A stretch of DNA of 64,000 bases from Pelodera strongyloides. Taxonomy: Eukaryota; Nematoda; Chromadorea; Rhabditida; Rhabditidae. The position numbers and the translations under genes were made by a program. The notes under the pieces are model-generated. The model searched no databases and had not been told where the DNA came from. It saw only the letters and a program-made list of their open reading frames with translations. The stretch covers positions 1 to 64,000 of the forward strand of contig JAANDG010000098.1 in NCBI GenBank assembly GCA_036852015.1, written 5' to 3'. Below are positions 35,001-46,181 of this stretch, piece after piece. Every line of letters begins with the position of its first letter. Position 1 is the first letter of the stretch.

Positions 35001-38000
35001 CTGGTGAAAGCAGCGAACGAGATGAGAATTCAAATCCAGCGAGGTCTCCCAGAGCCGGGCCTTCCCGAAGCTGACGACAGACCTGAAATTGAAAATGTTT
35101 GCACAGAGGAAAATGTCGGCGAGGAGCATATATCCAATTCAGTCCACATCCAAATGAACCAAAATCTTGGAGAGTCAAGAGCCATGCCGAATTCCCATTT
35201 CCACAAACAGGAAAGGGATGAACAAAATGCAAATGAAAGAAAGGAGTACAATGTACCTTTCAAAATGGGAACATACCATTTCCAACAACAGAAATTCAAA
35301 TCAACATTGAATAAATGCCAACCTTCAGCTGGAAATGGAGTTCCATCCAATCACACGCGACAATCAATCGACTATGGGGATCGCGTACAGGCCGTCTCGG
35401 TCACAGAGCAGGACGACGACACAGCCGGAGTACATCCAGAACACCAGCCTAAAATGGAAAATGAAAATGATTACGAGTACCACATCCGCGAGCCGGACAA
35501 GGTATGTCAAGTCAAGCTGGCATTATTCCCTTCGCCTCGCGAGTTCTCAGAATTCAGTGAAAAGTTGACATAGAGCGAAAAGTCAACTAAACTGTTCAAT
35601 GGAATTCTTTCAATTCTGAACCTAATCTCAAATTTCAAATCCACGTTGTTAAGACGATTAAAAACACAAAACGGGGGAAATACCAAACATATGCATACAA
35701 AGTACCTTTATAAAATGAAATCAAATGGAGAATCGATATTTTTCACATAACACAAATTACATACCTAAGCCACTTCTACATTGGACGAAGTGCCTGCGAC
35801 TGGAGATCGAAGCAAAATTCTACCTGCAAATGTTGTTCTGAATCAGAGCAGAAAAAAGTGTGGGCCGGGAGGGCCGCATGCGGCTCACATATGCGTATCA
35901 TATTGAGCAACAAATGTCAAATCTACATCGACAATAAACTAAACAAATAAATGAAACCAAAAAATGAACTTCGTTTGTTTCGAAACGTACAAAATATGCA
36001 CATTTGCGGCAATCGTGCATTGGACCTGTGCCAAGTCGATGGGACTACGGTATCCAGCGCGCGTAATGTAAATTCACTGCGAGCATTGGCGGTGAGCTAA
36101 TAAAATGTGCCACCTAGTATTACACTTGGCCTCGGGAGTGTTGTGACGTTTCTACGTTTCACAACGACTAAATCCAAATAACTGATCACCATTTCAGCAT
36201 ATTCAAACCTCCCGCCGTATGCAGATTTGGTGATATAGGTCTCTGCACATCAATGTGCAGAGTTGGCAGTATATATACGTGGCTAATTCCAGATATGGTC
36301 ATTACTCTCGATGTAGAGTTCGCAGCTCAAGTCTGCCGTTCTTCAGCGCTCAGTGTGCGCCACGTCTCCCGTCTTCTCTTGGCAGCTCAAGTCTGCATTC
36401 TTTGCGCTCAGTGTGCGCTACCGTATCCCGATCGTCTACCAGCTCAATTCTGGACCGTGTTTCATCATCGCCTAATACTGCCTTGCTCTATCCAACGAAA
36501 TAAACTGTTGTACATTATCCGTGTACTTAAATACCTGGTGAAGGGACTACGAGAGTTTATACTCTTTTTAATGATCCTACTAGAAAACTCCTCTTCGTGA
36601 GATTTGTTGCCAAGTTGATGTTGAAAATATATCGAAGCACGTGTTTATAGGACTGTTCTCCCTAATTCAATGTAATTTATCCTTAAACAATGAATAAGTG
36701 CAATTACTTTCGAAGTCTAGCTTAAGAACTGTATCGTGCATGCTCTTCTTCTTTTGGGCGGAAATTGGATCACACGCCCAAATCCACATTTATTATTTGC
36801 TTTTAGTTCAGTAGCTGCGCAGTAGCTGTACATTGCTGGGGGTTCTTTAATTTGCTTGTAGTTTTCGCGACTTGAAAACCTGTACACCGAGTTTTTTAAA
36901 GTTTAGCATAAGAAAAATACTGGGTTTAAAAAGGATTGAAATCGTAACAGTCTAGTCTAGTAATCCTTCTTAACTTTTAGTCAAGCAGTTAATTAGTTAA
37001 TTAGTTTTGGTATTTCTACACGTCATAGAACAGGATCACTAGTTGGTTGCACTATTTTCGTAAAAGTCACTAGTGTGAAATTCAGTGCAAAATCTTGCTG
37101 GATTAAACGGATATTCGGAGAGTTACAATTATCAACGGAGACGTCAGCGTGTAGAGATTTATGCCGATTAACTTTGATGGACTTTATCACGAAGATGTGC
37201 TGTACCGATGGGACCCAACCGAAGTAATCCTCGTATACGACCAGGTTCGAAACGTGGTTATCATGTTAAGGAGCACATCCTTTTTTCCATAGGTTACGTT
37301 TACATTCATTACTCCCTTTTAAATTGCAGATGCAAATAGCAAACTAGAGGCAAGTTTCATTGTGCGTGCTTTTATCAATAAACCATTAGATATAAGTTAC
37401 TAGGCTTTTGTCAAATATTGTCGAACGATAGCTAATGATATGAGCTGCCAGGAATTATGTGAGATTGAATTGAACTAACGGTATCCATGTGCGCCAATTG
37501 ATAAATGAAAACCTTACCGCCTCCGAGACCACTGAACGCTTGCAGCATGAGAACGGGACCCCACATTTCTCTGGGTATGGGTTCGCAGTAGAACAGTTGA
37601 ATTGAACTGACATCGCCCAGTCTCTGTAGCCCTGCGAAACCGATGAGGCACCGCAGCACTCAAGCTGCAAAACAGAATACTTGCATTCACGTACGAGTAA
37701 GAAAGTACGAGTAAATTCATGATTCACGGATTCACGAATTAATCGCACTTAGAGATTCGACACCTTCATCGCACTGCGTTTTTACAATTTAGAAGTAGCT
37801 CTCATAAGACATATCGCATAAACCAATTTTATTTATAGAAGGCCATTATCCAAATGAATCCTGAGTCCCAACCTATTAGCGACTCAAAATACGGCAAAAA
37901 AAGACGCATCAAATCGGGCTAAAAGCGGATTCCCTTGCGGTGTTATATAATCATGTGGTGTTATATAATCATTTTTCTCAATCCCGATTAGATGCAGGTA

Positions 38001-40344
38001 TTTTCTCCCCAACGTAATGTAATGCTTAGGTCAGGATTATAAACAAGCGATTCAGACGTGTGTAGGATGATTGGAACTAGAATTTCCAAAAAAACACTGC
38101 TTTTGCGTCATAAGATGTTATGTCATTTACGTTTCGAATGTTCTAGATGGATCACTTCGACTTCACTACGCTGTTTTGATTGAAAAGGGTTTTGTAATTG
38201 TCAGCTTCGCGGCAAAGTTTAATATCAAGTCTGCTTTTTTAGGCTTGAGATTCCAAACACCTTTCAAAACATCCTACTTGGGAAACGCTGACTTTCTATA
38301 GGAGAGGCGGGCATATGTTCTTACCTGTTCTTGTATGTAGTCGACAAAATCGGCCAGATTTCGGTTCGTGTGATATTTTCGTATTGAATAGAGGAATATG
38401 GAATTCGTTGACAGGCCATCGGTCGTATCGGAGTAAAATAGAACGAAGAGCAGGAAAGTACCAACGACGATGACTATATAGCAGAAGAAGACACACATGG
38501 CAAACTGAAAACCAGACTACGTTAGAACTTCCATCGCGTTACGTGTTTCACTTTTCATTCTCATTCACACCCACACATATTTTCTGCAAAAACTACATGA
38601 AGAAATTGCTCTATTAGTCACCCGAGAAAGTTTACAAATCGTATTATCTCAACCCGAAAATGCTTAATAAGTACGAATTAAAGTATGATCTGTTTATCCA
38701 ACTCTTTTAAATGTAATCCGTATCAGCATAAGCTGGTAATGACCGCAATCTTACTCTGCTACTGATTGTCTTTTTAACTGAAATATCCGGTAGCTAAATA
38801 AATGTAATCCGTATTATAAATCTATATTGCAGGAAAGAAAAGGGAGAGATACACGAACTTACCGTTTTGAGCATGAAAATATTGTCCCTCAAGGCGCCCA
38901 TCGCTCCAGTGAGGGACACCACACAAACAACAAAACCTGAATATAAAAACTTTTGATAATTGCTTTTCTCTACATTATCAATAATAATCAAGTTGGTTTC
39001 CACGACTCTTACAACAGAGTTTCCCTGGTAGTCTCTGATAAATGACTAGTTTTGACAGGCTGACAGATAAATTTGTATATGGACCTCCTAGCTTATTATA
39101 TTGGTGGGCGTAATCTGCCTTCTCAACTGTATGGGTGTCAATGCGCACTGATTTCTTTACTTCATGTTAACACAAGATCGTTCGAAAGCAGAATCGCTAA
39201 CAGCCGACAGTCCGGGCTTTTTATGAAGACACAAATCTTGGCTTTGTGGGGTCTATGCATTTCACTATCAACTACTCACCAATAATGGAGAGTACGACTG
39301 CTGGATTGAGTGCTACATCAGGCCAGTCTTTTATCGGTCGTGGGTCCTTGATGCACAGGTAAACACCAAGCGCGAGCAGTGTAACACCGAGAAACTGCAA
39401 ATAGAAACATCCTTTAATATCAATACATTTGGAAAGTTTCTGATTGAAATCTATTAAAATCTACACAAAAAAGGTGTATAAAAGTTCGAAACAAAGCGAA
39501 CAAATGTTGGGCGAAAAGCTCATTTGGGAACTCTTCAGTTTAATACTGCAACCTTAGTGAATATTGACACTATTTACCGCACAACCATCACTATTAATAT
39601 AAGAGACAGATAAGATGAAAATCAGATCTTTTAAAAAAACTCACAAAAACTAAAAAGTTGAAGGAGAAGCATGTCCACTTGAGACATGCTGAGATTTCCT
39701 GTCTCGGTTTCCTCTTCGTGTTCGGCCGAACTGCCGCATTGGCGTTGTTCCTAGAGGAAACGTTTATTCCTTAATACTGTCTTTATATGAGGTGTTCGGC
39801 GCTTCGACGAAAACGACCCCTTTTGACTAACAATAGAGAATAATTAAAATGTTAGCTCAGCCAAGTCTCCTCTGTTTCCAGTGGACTATGCTAACTAGTG
39901 TGCGAAGCATTTGCCTTATTACAGTCTTGTGTAAATGTAGTATAAGGAAGTTTGAATTCCACACCACAGAAAAGGGTGTAAGGAATTTAGAGGGGGCAGA
40001 TGGGATTTGATGAGCTACAATTGAACAAAGAGGTTCAATAACTAGGCACATTTGAAGGTTGAAGGTTATATTGAGAAAGGGTGGCAGGGAGAGAGAGAGA
40101 GAGAGATACAGACGAAAGACAGCTCAGTTACAGTTCATTGGAATGCAAGGCCTCGAATTCTGGGTCAACTACACATTAAAAGGCTATTTCAAAAACGAGC
40201 ATTCGCTATCAAAGCCTGTAAGTCGAACAAAAAACGCTTGTAAATATTCAAAGGCTGACAACTAGGAATGACAGAGCACGTTGAGTTCAGTTCATTAATC
40301 AGTCGACAATCAATTGACACAAACCTGGCATAGTCGGCTGGCAT
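32080..40344 (-). CDS. tsp-14: TspanC8 tetraspanin, tsp-14-like
   Basis: Exons: 40325..40344 (coding part from an ATG; exon extends to 40387), 39645..39750, 39280..39394, 38863..38936, 38325..38504, 37518..37664, 33522..33590, 33050..33169, 32780..32956, 32369..32485, 32080..32250; 1296 nt, 431 residues, all phases consistent. TM1 starts C-L-K-W-T-C-F-S-F-N-F-L; TM2, TM3 and TM4 (A-I-V-A-V-I-I-L-P) follow. The large loop has E-C-C-G, F-N-C-S, K-C-G-V-P-F-S-C-C, E-C-W and R-G-C: eight cysteines, the TspanC8 mark. TspanC8 proteins bind and sort ADAM10-type proteases; C. elegans TSP-14 promotes BMP and Notch signalling. The long tail is basic, then Pro-rich. The frame is open upstream of the ATG to 40387, so an alternative N-terminus is possible. 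A retrotransposon sits in intron 6. The choice of tsp-14 over tsp-12 rests on the linkage to ntc-1. Confidence 0.92.
33634..34065 (+). repeat. 5' LTR (432 bp)
   Basis: Begins TGTTGTGACG and ends CTCTTTTTA. It contains a perfect 10-bp-stem palindrome at 33736-33757, a TATA box at 33765-33772, a two-copy internal repeat containing GCAGCTCAAGTCTGC (33810 and 33869), and an AATAAA at 33994-33999. This fits the usual U3-R-U5 order. Compared with the 3' LTR I saw one base difference (T at 33795, C at 36300). Confidence 0.92.
34066..34079 (+). other. Putative primer binding site
   Basis: TGGTGCCACGAACC directly follows the 5' LTR. A PBS begins with TGG because it pairs with the CCA end of a tRNA. 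Which tRNA primes it was not determined. Confidence 0.6.
34129..34254 (+). repeat. ~35-bp tandem repeats in the retrotransposon leader
   Basis: Three and a half copies of a unit containing AATACACAAATCTCTCGTGC and TTGTCAAC lie between the PBS and the gag-like ORF. They may belong to the untranslated leader (packaging or translation signals); that is inference. Confidence 0.8.
34365..35573 (+). CDS. Gag-like ORF of the LTR element
   Basis: A single open frame of 402 residues from the first ATG (M-S-P-K-Q-T-T-F); the frame is open a further 48 bases upstream without ATG. It is highly charged. The first ~170 residues look alpha-helical, with heptad-like patches (E-E-Q-A-K-L-L-E-D-E-M-I-E-L), and the rest is polar and Gln/Asn/Glu-rich. 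I see no zinc knuckle, protease D-T-G or reverse transcriptase motif. The position after the PBS and leader makes gag the natural reading. A sequence near codon 383 (K followed by GTATGT) could be a splice donor. Lack of stops in 1.2 kb agrees with recent insertion. Confidence 0.75.
   Translation: MSPKQTTFRGKILKCKMSELIKSAEKNCFAAKTIIEQDWAEMFEFKNIWLRTKLIVLTETFEEQAKLLEDEMIELGKCLSTSDMTTFTKEIQFSDIYISCHNLLRQLKLKNRTCEVEAERMKFRDHSDKSKSAIIRRVQNYSSSHMDAQGDAKADCVKIANETRQEQAKANGTNSAHRLETHQVLEVMSLQATNRVEYTQNDYQIEKSRNSPLVKAANEMRIQIQRGLPEPGLPEADDRPEIENVCTEENVGEEHISNSVHIQMNQNLGESRAMPNSHFHKQERDEQNANERKEYNVPFKMGTYHFQQQKFKSTLNKCQPSAGNGVPSNHTRQSIDYGDRVQAVSVTEQDDDTAGVHPEHQPKMENENDYEYHIREPDKVCQVKLALFPSPREFSEFSEKLT
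36139..36570 (+). repeat. 3' LTR (432 bp)
   Basis: Same length and nearly the same sequence as 33634..34065; one difference noted by eye. It is preceded by GGCCTCGGGAG, the probable polypurine-type primer, and followed by the ATGAT target duplication. The 565 bp between the gag-like stop and this LTR shows no ORF. Confidence 0.92.
36576..37517. other. Remainder of tetraspanin intron 6
   Basis: Non-coding apart from the small exon-like pair at 37161..37347 on the plus strand. No other feature seen. Confidence 0.5.
37161..37347 (+). pseudogene. Tiny two-exon relic, opposite strand inside the tetraspanin intron
   Basis: 37161..37244 is open for 28 codons from an ATG and ends at CAG|GTTCGA; after an 85-bp gap with an AATTGCAG acceptor, 37330..37347 continues in phase 0 for five codons to TAG. 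The peptide includes E-D-V-L-Y-R-W-D-P-T-E-V. The pattern of Asp, Tyr and Trp slightly recalls the extracellular domain of Cys-loop channels (D-I-x-Y-x-W), but the match is far too short to call. It may also be chance. Confidence 0.2.
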
Positions 40345-41714
40345 CAAGCGACGGCGCTCTTCCGCTGCCGAGCGTTGGACGCCAGCGCTGCAAAACAAAA
40401 TAATTAACATTTTACTATCCAAACACTCCAGTTAATCAATTGTTGAATGCTACAACTGTAAAAGACATCGAACGTTGACAGTGTCACGAGGAAGGTTTAA
40501 TAAAACAAGATACTGGGAACCGATTGCATTGTTTTCTACGGAAATAAAGCAAAACATTTTGTAGTCAACATCGCGAGTGTGTTTGTATCACATGACCAAA
40601 GCGATGTTAGAATTGTTTTAGATGCTTGAAAATGAAACCGATCTTATCTGGCCAACATACCGACTCATACAGTTCATACGGTTGTTAGAAGACTTGTGAG
40701 ATAATATGAAAGTTGAATGAATTAAGAAAGAAATAAAGTGCATTTAAGATCAAATCGACCGCATTAATGTTTGCGAGAAATAGGAACGGGAGAACAGAGA
40801 TGATAGATGTTGTTCAGTTGATAGCACTGACCAATTTGGCGTCAAATCACACACAAGTAATTGTCACAAGTTCCTGGAGCCAAATTACCAATCAATGTAA
40901 TTATATACAACCTTCTGTGTCGCTCTTTGAAAATGTAAGAGTGTCTCTGGTATAAAATGTTCCGCATTGAATGTCATCTCGGTAAAATATAAAAGCGCAA
41001 ACAGTACAAAGGCCGTTGACTACTGAGAGAACTATGAAAAACTCAACTTATGTACAATGTCGAAATGATCGGGTTAAGATTCACGTTGACCTCTTTGGGT
41101 CAGTCACAAAACTGGTGGTAAAGACGGAGAAGGTCACCTGCCAGTCAGTGCTGGTACCGCTATTTTTTTGCTATGGCTATTTTTCAAAAGAAGAAAATCT
41201 GCAACAGTATTATTATGAAACCACTGTTTCCTCCCAAGTACATCAACTCGTTGCGCTGGTGCTAGTGTGCCACCCAATATTACACTATTTAATATGCCCA
41301 AAAATATTTTTAGAATTTCTTAGCAGTATGTTACATTGACGTATTTTACCTAATTGTAGAACCTTTGCGTTGTACAACCTTAATAATAATGAAACCCAAA
41401 CTATGTTAGCGCTATCGCGCTAACAAAGGATAAAGAGCCATATTGTCATTTTTTGTATCTTCACACTTGCGAGAAAAGAGTCACATATTTCACTCTCAAG
41501 GTGACGAAATGTGGCAACGAATTTGAGAGGATCTAGATTTGTGAATGCTACGAAAAAAAAACTTTCGGTTCATTTAGCCACCCAATGGGTGAAATTCATT
41601 GAACATATTTTTTCCAACCACGATAAGTGACTAATTCCAGTTTTTACGGCACCACAAAAAGGTTCGTTTTTATTCCTACAAACTCGTCATGTGACGTAAT
41701 TAAAAAAAACAACA

Positions 41715-41715
<1 letters not shown>

Positions 41716-41759
<44 letters not shown>
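41716..41759. repeat. 44-base poly(A) run
   Basis: An uninterrupted run of A. It could be the tail of a retroposed sequence or a slippage-prone homopolymer. No retrogene body was recognised to its left. Length may be inaccurate in assembly. Confidence 0.85.
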
Positions 41760-41761
<2 letters not shown>

Positions 41762-44700
41762 AACGAATAAAACACATATGCCATCGACAGTATGCCGAAA
41801 GAATATAGGAAGTAAATAGTAATGAAATGATCGGAAAAGCAAGATTATGTGTTGTCAAGGTGTCGGATATGTACTTCATTCTTTACTCTCTGAACATCTA
41901 CGGCAAAGTAGTCGTATTTGAATGGAAAATCGGGATTCCTTACTTTTTCAAACCCAACTTGCTTACCTAATGCTCGAATAAACGGACGGCGGTCTGGGGA
42001 GAAGGCAGGCAGTCATTCTGCCTCCTGCAGCAGATCCTGCCCCCGACCACCACAGTAATGGGCAAGGAAATAGCAGTCACCAGAGATAGGAAGGTCACTC
42101 AAGAGACCCCTGGTTCAGTTAGAGAGAGGTTCAAAAGAGATAACCCTTTTTGCACGATACCCTCGCACGGCTTTGTTCAGGCATTCGGTCGCGGCAGCTA
42201 GGAGGAGGATTGTGGTTTCCACCGAGAAACAAAGAGCTGTTCGTAACCGCTTAACTACCTTTGATCGAAGGTTAGGCAACGCACGCATTTATAACTCAAT
42301 GGGGGTTCAGCGTTCTCGTAAGTTAAAAGGTAAACAACTGTGTTCATTGAGGCAGAATGTTTGGAGCTGGCATATCCAAGCAAACCAGACAAATATTCAA
42401 ATCGCGCATTATTTGCGTCTATGCCGGCTTTTGATGAGATAAGGGGAACGCGTAAATGTGCCGAATGCTAAGCAAGGCAGCTGCCTGGAAATGGTTCGAA
42501 TGTGAACATGCAGCTTTCGTTTCTTTATAGATAGAGGAGGACCAGGTGCTGCGGTTGGGCGGTACGTTTTAGTAAGTGCAGCTAGCAAAAAAATTCAAAG
42601 TTCAGTCTCACAATTATAATTTTTAAGGAATGGGTAAGTCCGCAGCTGTGTGAATATTTTCATTAAACAAAAATGTAGTACAACAACGATCATTGGATCA
42701 TCACCAAACACAATATGATTATGATAATGAATTTAACATGTGGTTCCAAAAAATCTCTTCCCATCTATTTCCTGAATATAAAAATTACAAATATGAGAAC
42801 TGGATAAAGTAGAACGACAGCGGCCTAAGCAACGCAGATAAATGAGTCGATTGAAGTCATTTAAAGCCCGTTCGCATTCACAATCCATTCCCTCTCCCTA
42901 TCCTTTCTCTTTTCTCTTTTTCTCTCTTTCTCGGTACTAATTTGAGGTTTCAAAGCGGGAAAATTGGTGGTGCGCGGCCAATAACTGGAGCAAATACCCC
43001 GGCCTGAGGGATTCTCCTGTGCTGTCCGGGTAAAAACAAACAAACAAAATGGAACAAGGACGGTCGAGTTTGCACGAACTCACCTCCAAAAAAGGCGTTC
43101 TTAAAAATATTCGCCGTTTTTCCATGTTTGGAATCTGAACTGCGAAATTTGCTTGAAATTGGTTTTGTTCGTCACGACAACGACACATACAGGCGGGAAA
43201 TGTATCTGTCGGTGCGGAGTTGTCAATATTGTATAAAAAGCAGCTCTTCTCGCAATAAGATGAAAAGTTCTCCAAAAAACGATTCAATGAAAGAAAAATC
43301 ACTAAAATATACAGAGAGAGTCAACAGCAGCAAGAAGGAATAACAAAATATGAATCTAAGACTTCACAGAGGACGATGATAACGATGATATCTATATTAA
43401 AGAACTTTATACAGCTGCACCCTTGAATGGACAACATTAGCGAGATAGTGGTATTGATTTCTAGTACTCGAGTATGCGCAAGTGTAGCGGCGGGCGGTAA
43501 GTCCGCTCAAGCGGGGCACTTGAAGCAGACGGTCGAGGTCAATTGATGAGTATTCTTAAATGTTGGTCAGTCCTTATGGCACAACAAAGAAACTGTTTCA
43601 CCGGCCACAAAACATGAGGCAAAACCGTTTTGTAAGAGTGTGGAAATTAGGCTTTTATTGGACAAAACAGTAACTATTTTCTATTTCATGTATTATTAAC
43701 AAAATGTGATCCCGGGCCGGAACCCCCTCACCCCACCAAAGGTGTAAAAGTTGGTAGCTGGGTAAAACCAGCGGAGATAAATCGACTTCCCGAGCAGATT
43801 GGCCACCGGGAAGTTTAAATGGCCAGTATGTCCAGCCTCTGAGCTGGACCCCGGTGCACCGTTTCCGCGGATTCGGTTGATATAACCCGGTTCACTTTAT
43901 CACTTTTATCACTTTTTATGAACAATTGAAGTTTTCAGTTTTGCATGCAATTGGTTGTTGTCCTATTAATATCTTGTGTCGAAATTTTAGTGTGCATTTT
44001 CCTGCACAACAAGAGGAAATTACCGAGCTTTCTGGAAATGTCAATGACATCTCTATATAAAGAGTTAATGAAACGTGAGGAAACGATGTGCAGGAAAACC
44101 TCAACCATTGGGGTTCCGACCGCAAGCAATGAATATAGCAGTGTGGAGAATAAAAATCGTCTTGCACGATAATATGGCCCCTGAAATGTTATTCAATTTT
44201 AATAGTTTACACAAAAACGTACAAACGAAAAAAAGTTGTGAAAGACATATGGCAGCAAACCAGATATTCATTTGCATGAAAGTAAGGCAAATAATTCGCT
44301 TCGATTCTCATATACACGACAATGTATGGTAGTATGTACATATTTATTTAAAACAGGAACCAGGAGAGCTCTAGTAATTCGCAGAATTCTTTGCGAACTC
44401 ATTGAACCGAAATAACTTCATTGCTGAGTCGGCGAAGCCAGAGCTACAAACAAACGAGGAAGAAGGTACGGAAACTACAACAACAGTAATAACAATACTA
44501 ATAATACGATCAAAAACTAAACATTTTTAAACTTCTAGTTATGTAGTAAAGAAATATGTTTGATGGTGGAGCAAAACTCAATATCCTAGGTTATCTTCTG
44601 TTATGCATTTGTGTTCTATTGAAAACGGATATCATAGAAAACGCGCACGGAACAGTACGAATCCCACAAACCACATCGTTTTTAAATGAAATCGTTGGCT

Positions 44701-46109
44701 GAATCGTATACGGTGTAAAAAGCTGCTTAACAAGGGCTAAGCTTCTCCGGCTACTGGTAGAGATTTCAAATCGCAAGAGGCTTACCCGTGTGCGCGGTGA
44801 CCCCTTTGCCAGATAATCCAACGCTTACGCGCCATGACTCGTTTGTCTAACCGGCGAGCGGATATACCGAAGTCCGCTACTAGACAAATGGAGAGACGAA
44901 TAATGCAAAACCAGTAGTCATCACTCGTCGTGCTGACTAGCCACAACTTAACACACATCCCACCCACCCAACTTGTTCAGTTAAAGTGTACATGGAAGAT
45001 TTAAATGTAGGAATTCATTATGTCATTATGTTAGCAAGCATATTACATTATTACACATTAGCAGCTTTAGATTATGATCACTCAACAAATGCGCATTCAG
45101 TGAATACAGGTATGTTGGCCTACATTGTTAAGTTGGCGTACTAACACAACTTTGTCTAAATAAGTTCTGGTTGCCGCTGAGTAAGATTTGCTTGGACAAA
45201 ATCAAAAGTTGCGCGGATGCAACTAGTTTGGGTACATTCTCTTAGCACACAGGGACGACTGGCAGAAAGACAAAGGACTGGTTAAGGTCTCGATGCCGCA
45301 GACGCCCGTTTCTCAGTAGACGTGGTCCTGTTTTACACGCGAACAAATACACGAAACACAAAGTCAACACGTACATAATGTCAAGTTCAATATGCATTGT
45401 GTTAAACTGACAACCCACGGACTAGCACAATGAACAAACACGAAATTTATGCTACATGAGCCACAGATCATTGCATTTCGTTAATAAGCGAATAATTTAG
45501 TAAAAATGAATGCAATCAAAGGCACCATTTTGATAGGAAGGCCGATAATCATTTAAGGTAAACAGGCTAGGAATGCTTTTAGAAACATAAAGCTATGGTA
45601 AAGGATAGTGACGGTACACGCTGAGCGTAAATGCCCTTCTAGAGAGTGCTCAAGTGAATTGCAAATAGAACGCACGATCTTGTGATATTCATACGCCTCG
45701 ACGTCTAACCATGCTCATATATGCGGATGAAATTACATTGAAATTGTGCATAACGTATCTAGAAATGTGACTTATTAATTTACAATAATATAAAAGCTTG
45801 TTATAGTAATACAGCTATTTCACACAGTAATATGCTAGGCGGGAAACGAGGATTAGAACCGTTGAAGGATACTGATATTACTATATTAAGAGGCAAGTTG
45901 GCAAATAACAAAGGCAGATTAGCAAATTACAGAAGGCAAGTTATCAACGGACAATACACGCATACATGAGGGCTATTTTCGGCTTCACGCTCTGCTATCA
46001 TGTTTCTAAACTTGTGGACACAAGAAACTGAAGAGTAAGGGAATAAAGACAGACGTAGAGAGGAAGCACGTGAACGGCGGGGTTAAATGAGAGAAGGAAA
46101 GATGCTAAG

Positions 46110-46112
<3 letters not shown>

Positions 46113-46171
<59 letters not shown>

Positions 46172-46181
46172 AGAGAGAGAG
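46113..46181. repeat. GA/AG microsatellite
   Basis: About 70 bases of nearly pure (GA)n with a few GG interruptions. It is the longest of several GA tracts in the 40-52 kb interval. Confidence 0.9.

Larger units (their letters stand above)
33634..36570 (+). mobile_element. Complete non-autonomous LTR retrotransposon in a tetraspanin intron
   Basis: Two 432-bp direct repeats (33634..34065, 36139..36570) bound a 2073-bp interior. A 5-bp target duplication ATGAT flanks the element at 33629-33633 and 36571-36575. The interior begins with TGGTGCCACGAACC, a primer-binding-site form, and ends with a purine-rich GGCCTCGGGAG before the 3' LTR. It encodes one gag-like ORF and no recognisable protease, reverse transcriptase or integrase. 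It lies antisense to the tetraspanin gene, in intron 6, and its left end is 43 bp from exon 7. A 5-bp duplication fits Gypsy or BEL/Pao; the superfamily cannot be set without pol. Confidence 0.93.

Noticed and set aside
34690..35232. 180-codon minus-strand ORF
   Set aside because: Antisense shadow of the gag-like frame, with no protein features of its own.
41968..42107. Minus-strand segment with L-V-T-A-I-S-L-P-I-T-V-V-V-G-G-R-I-C-C and a nearby short exon-like piece
   Set aside because: No phase-consistent partner exon or start; the hydrophobic run ends at a stop overlapping a donor. It may be 5' UTR sequence.
43690..43900. GC-richer patch with CCGGGCCGG and CCACCGGGAAG
   Set aside because: It looks different in composition, but no RNA fold, coding frame or repeat boundary could be supported by eye.
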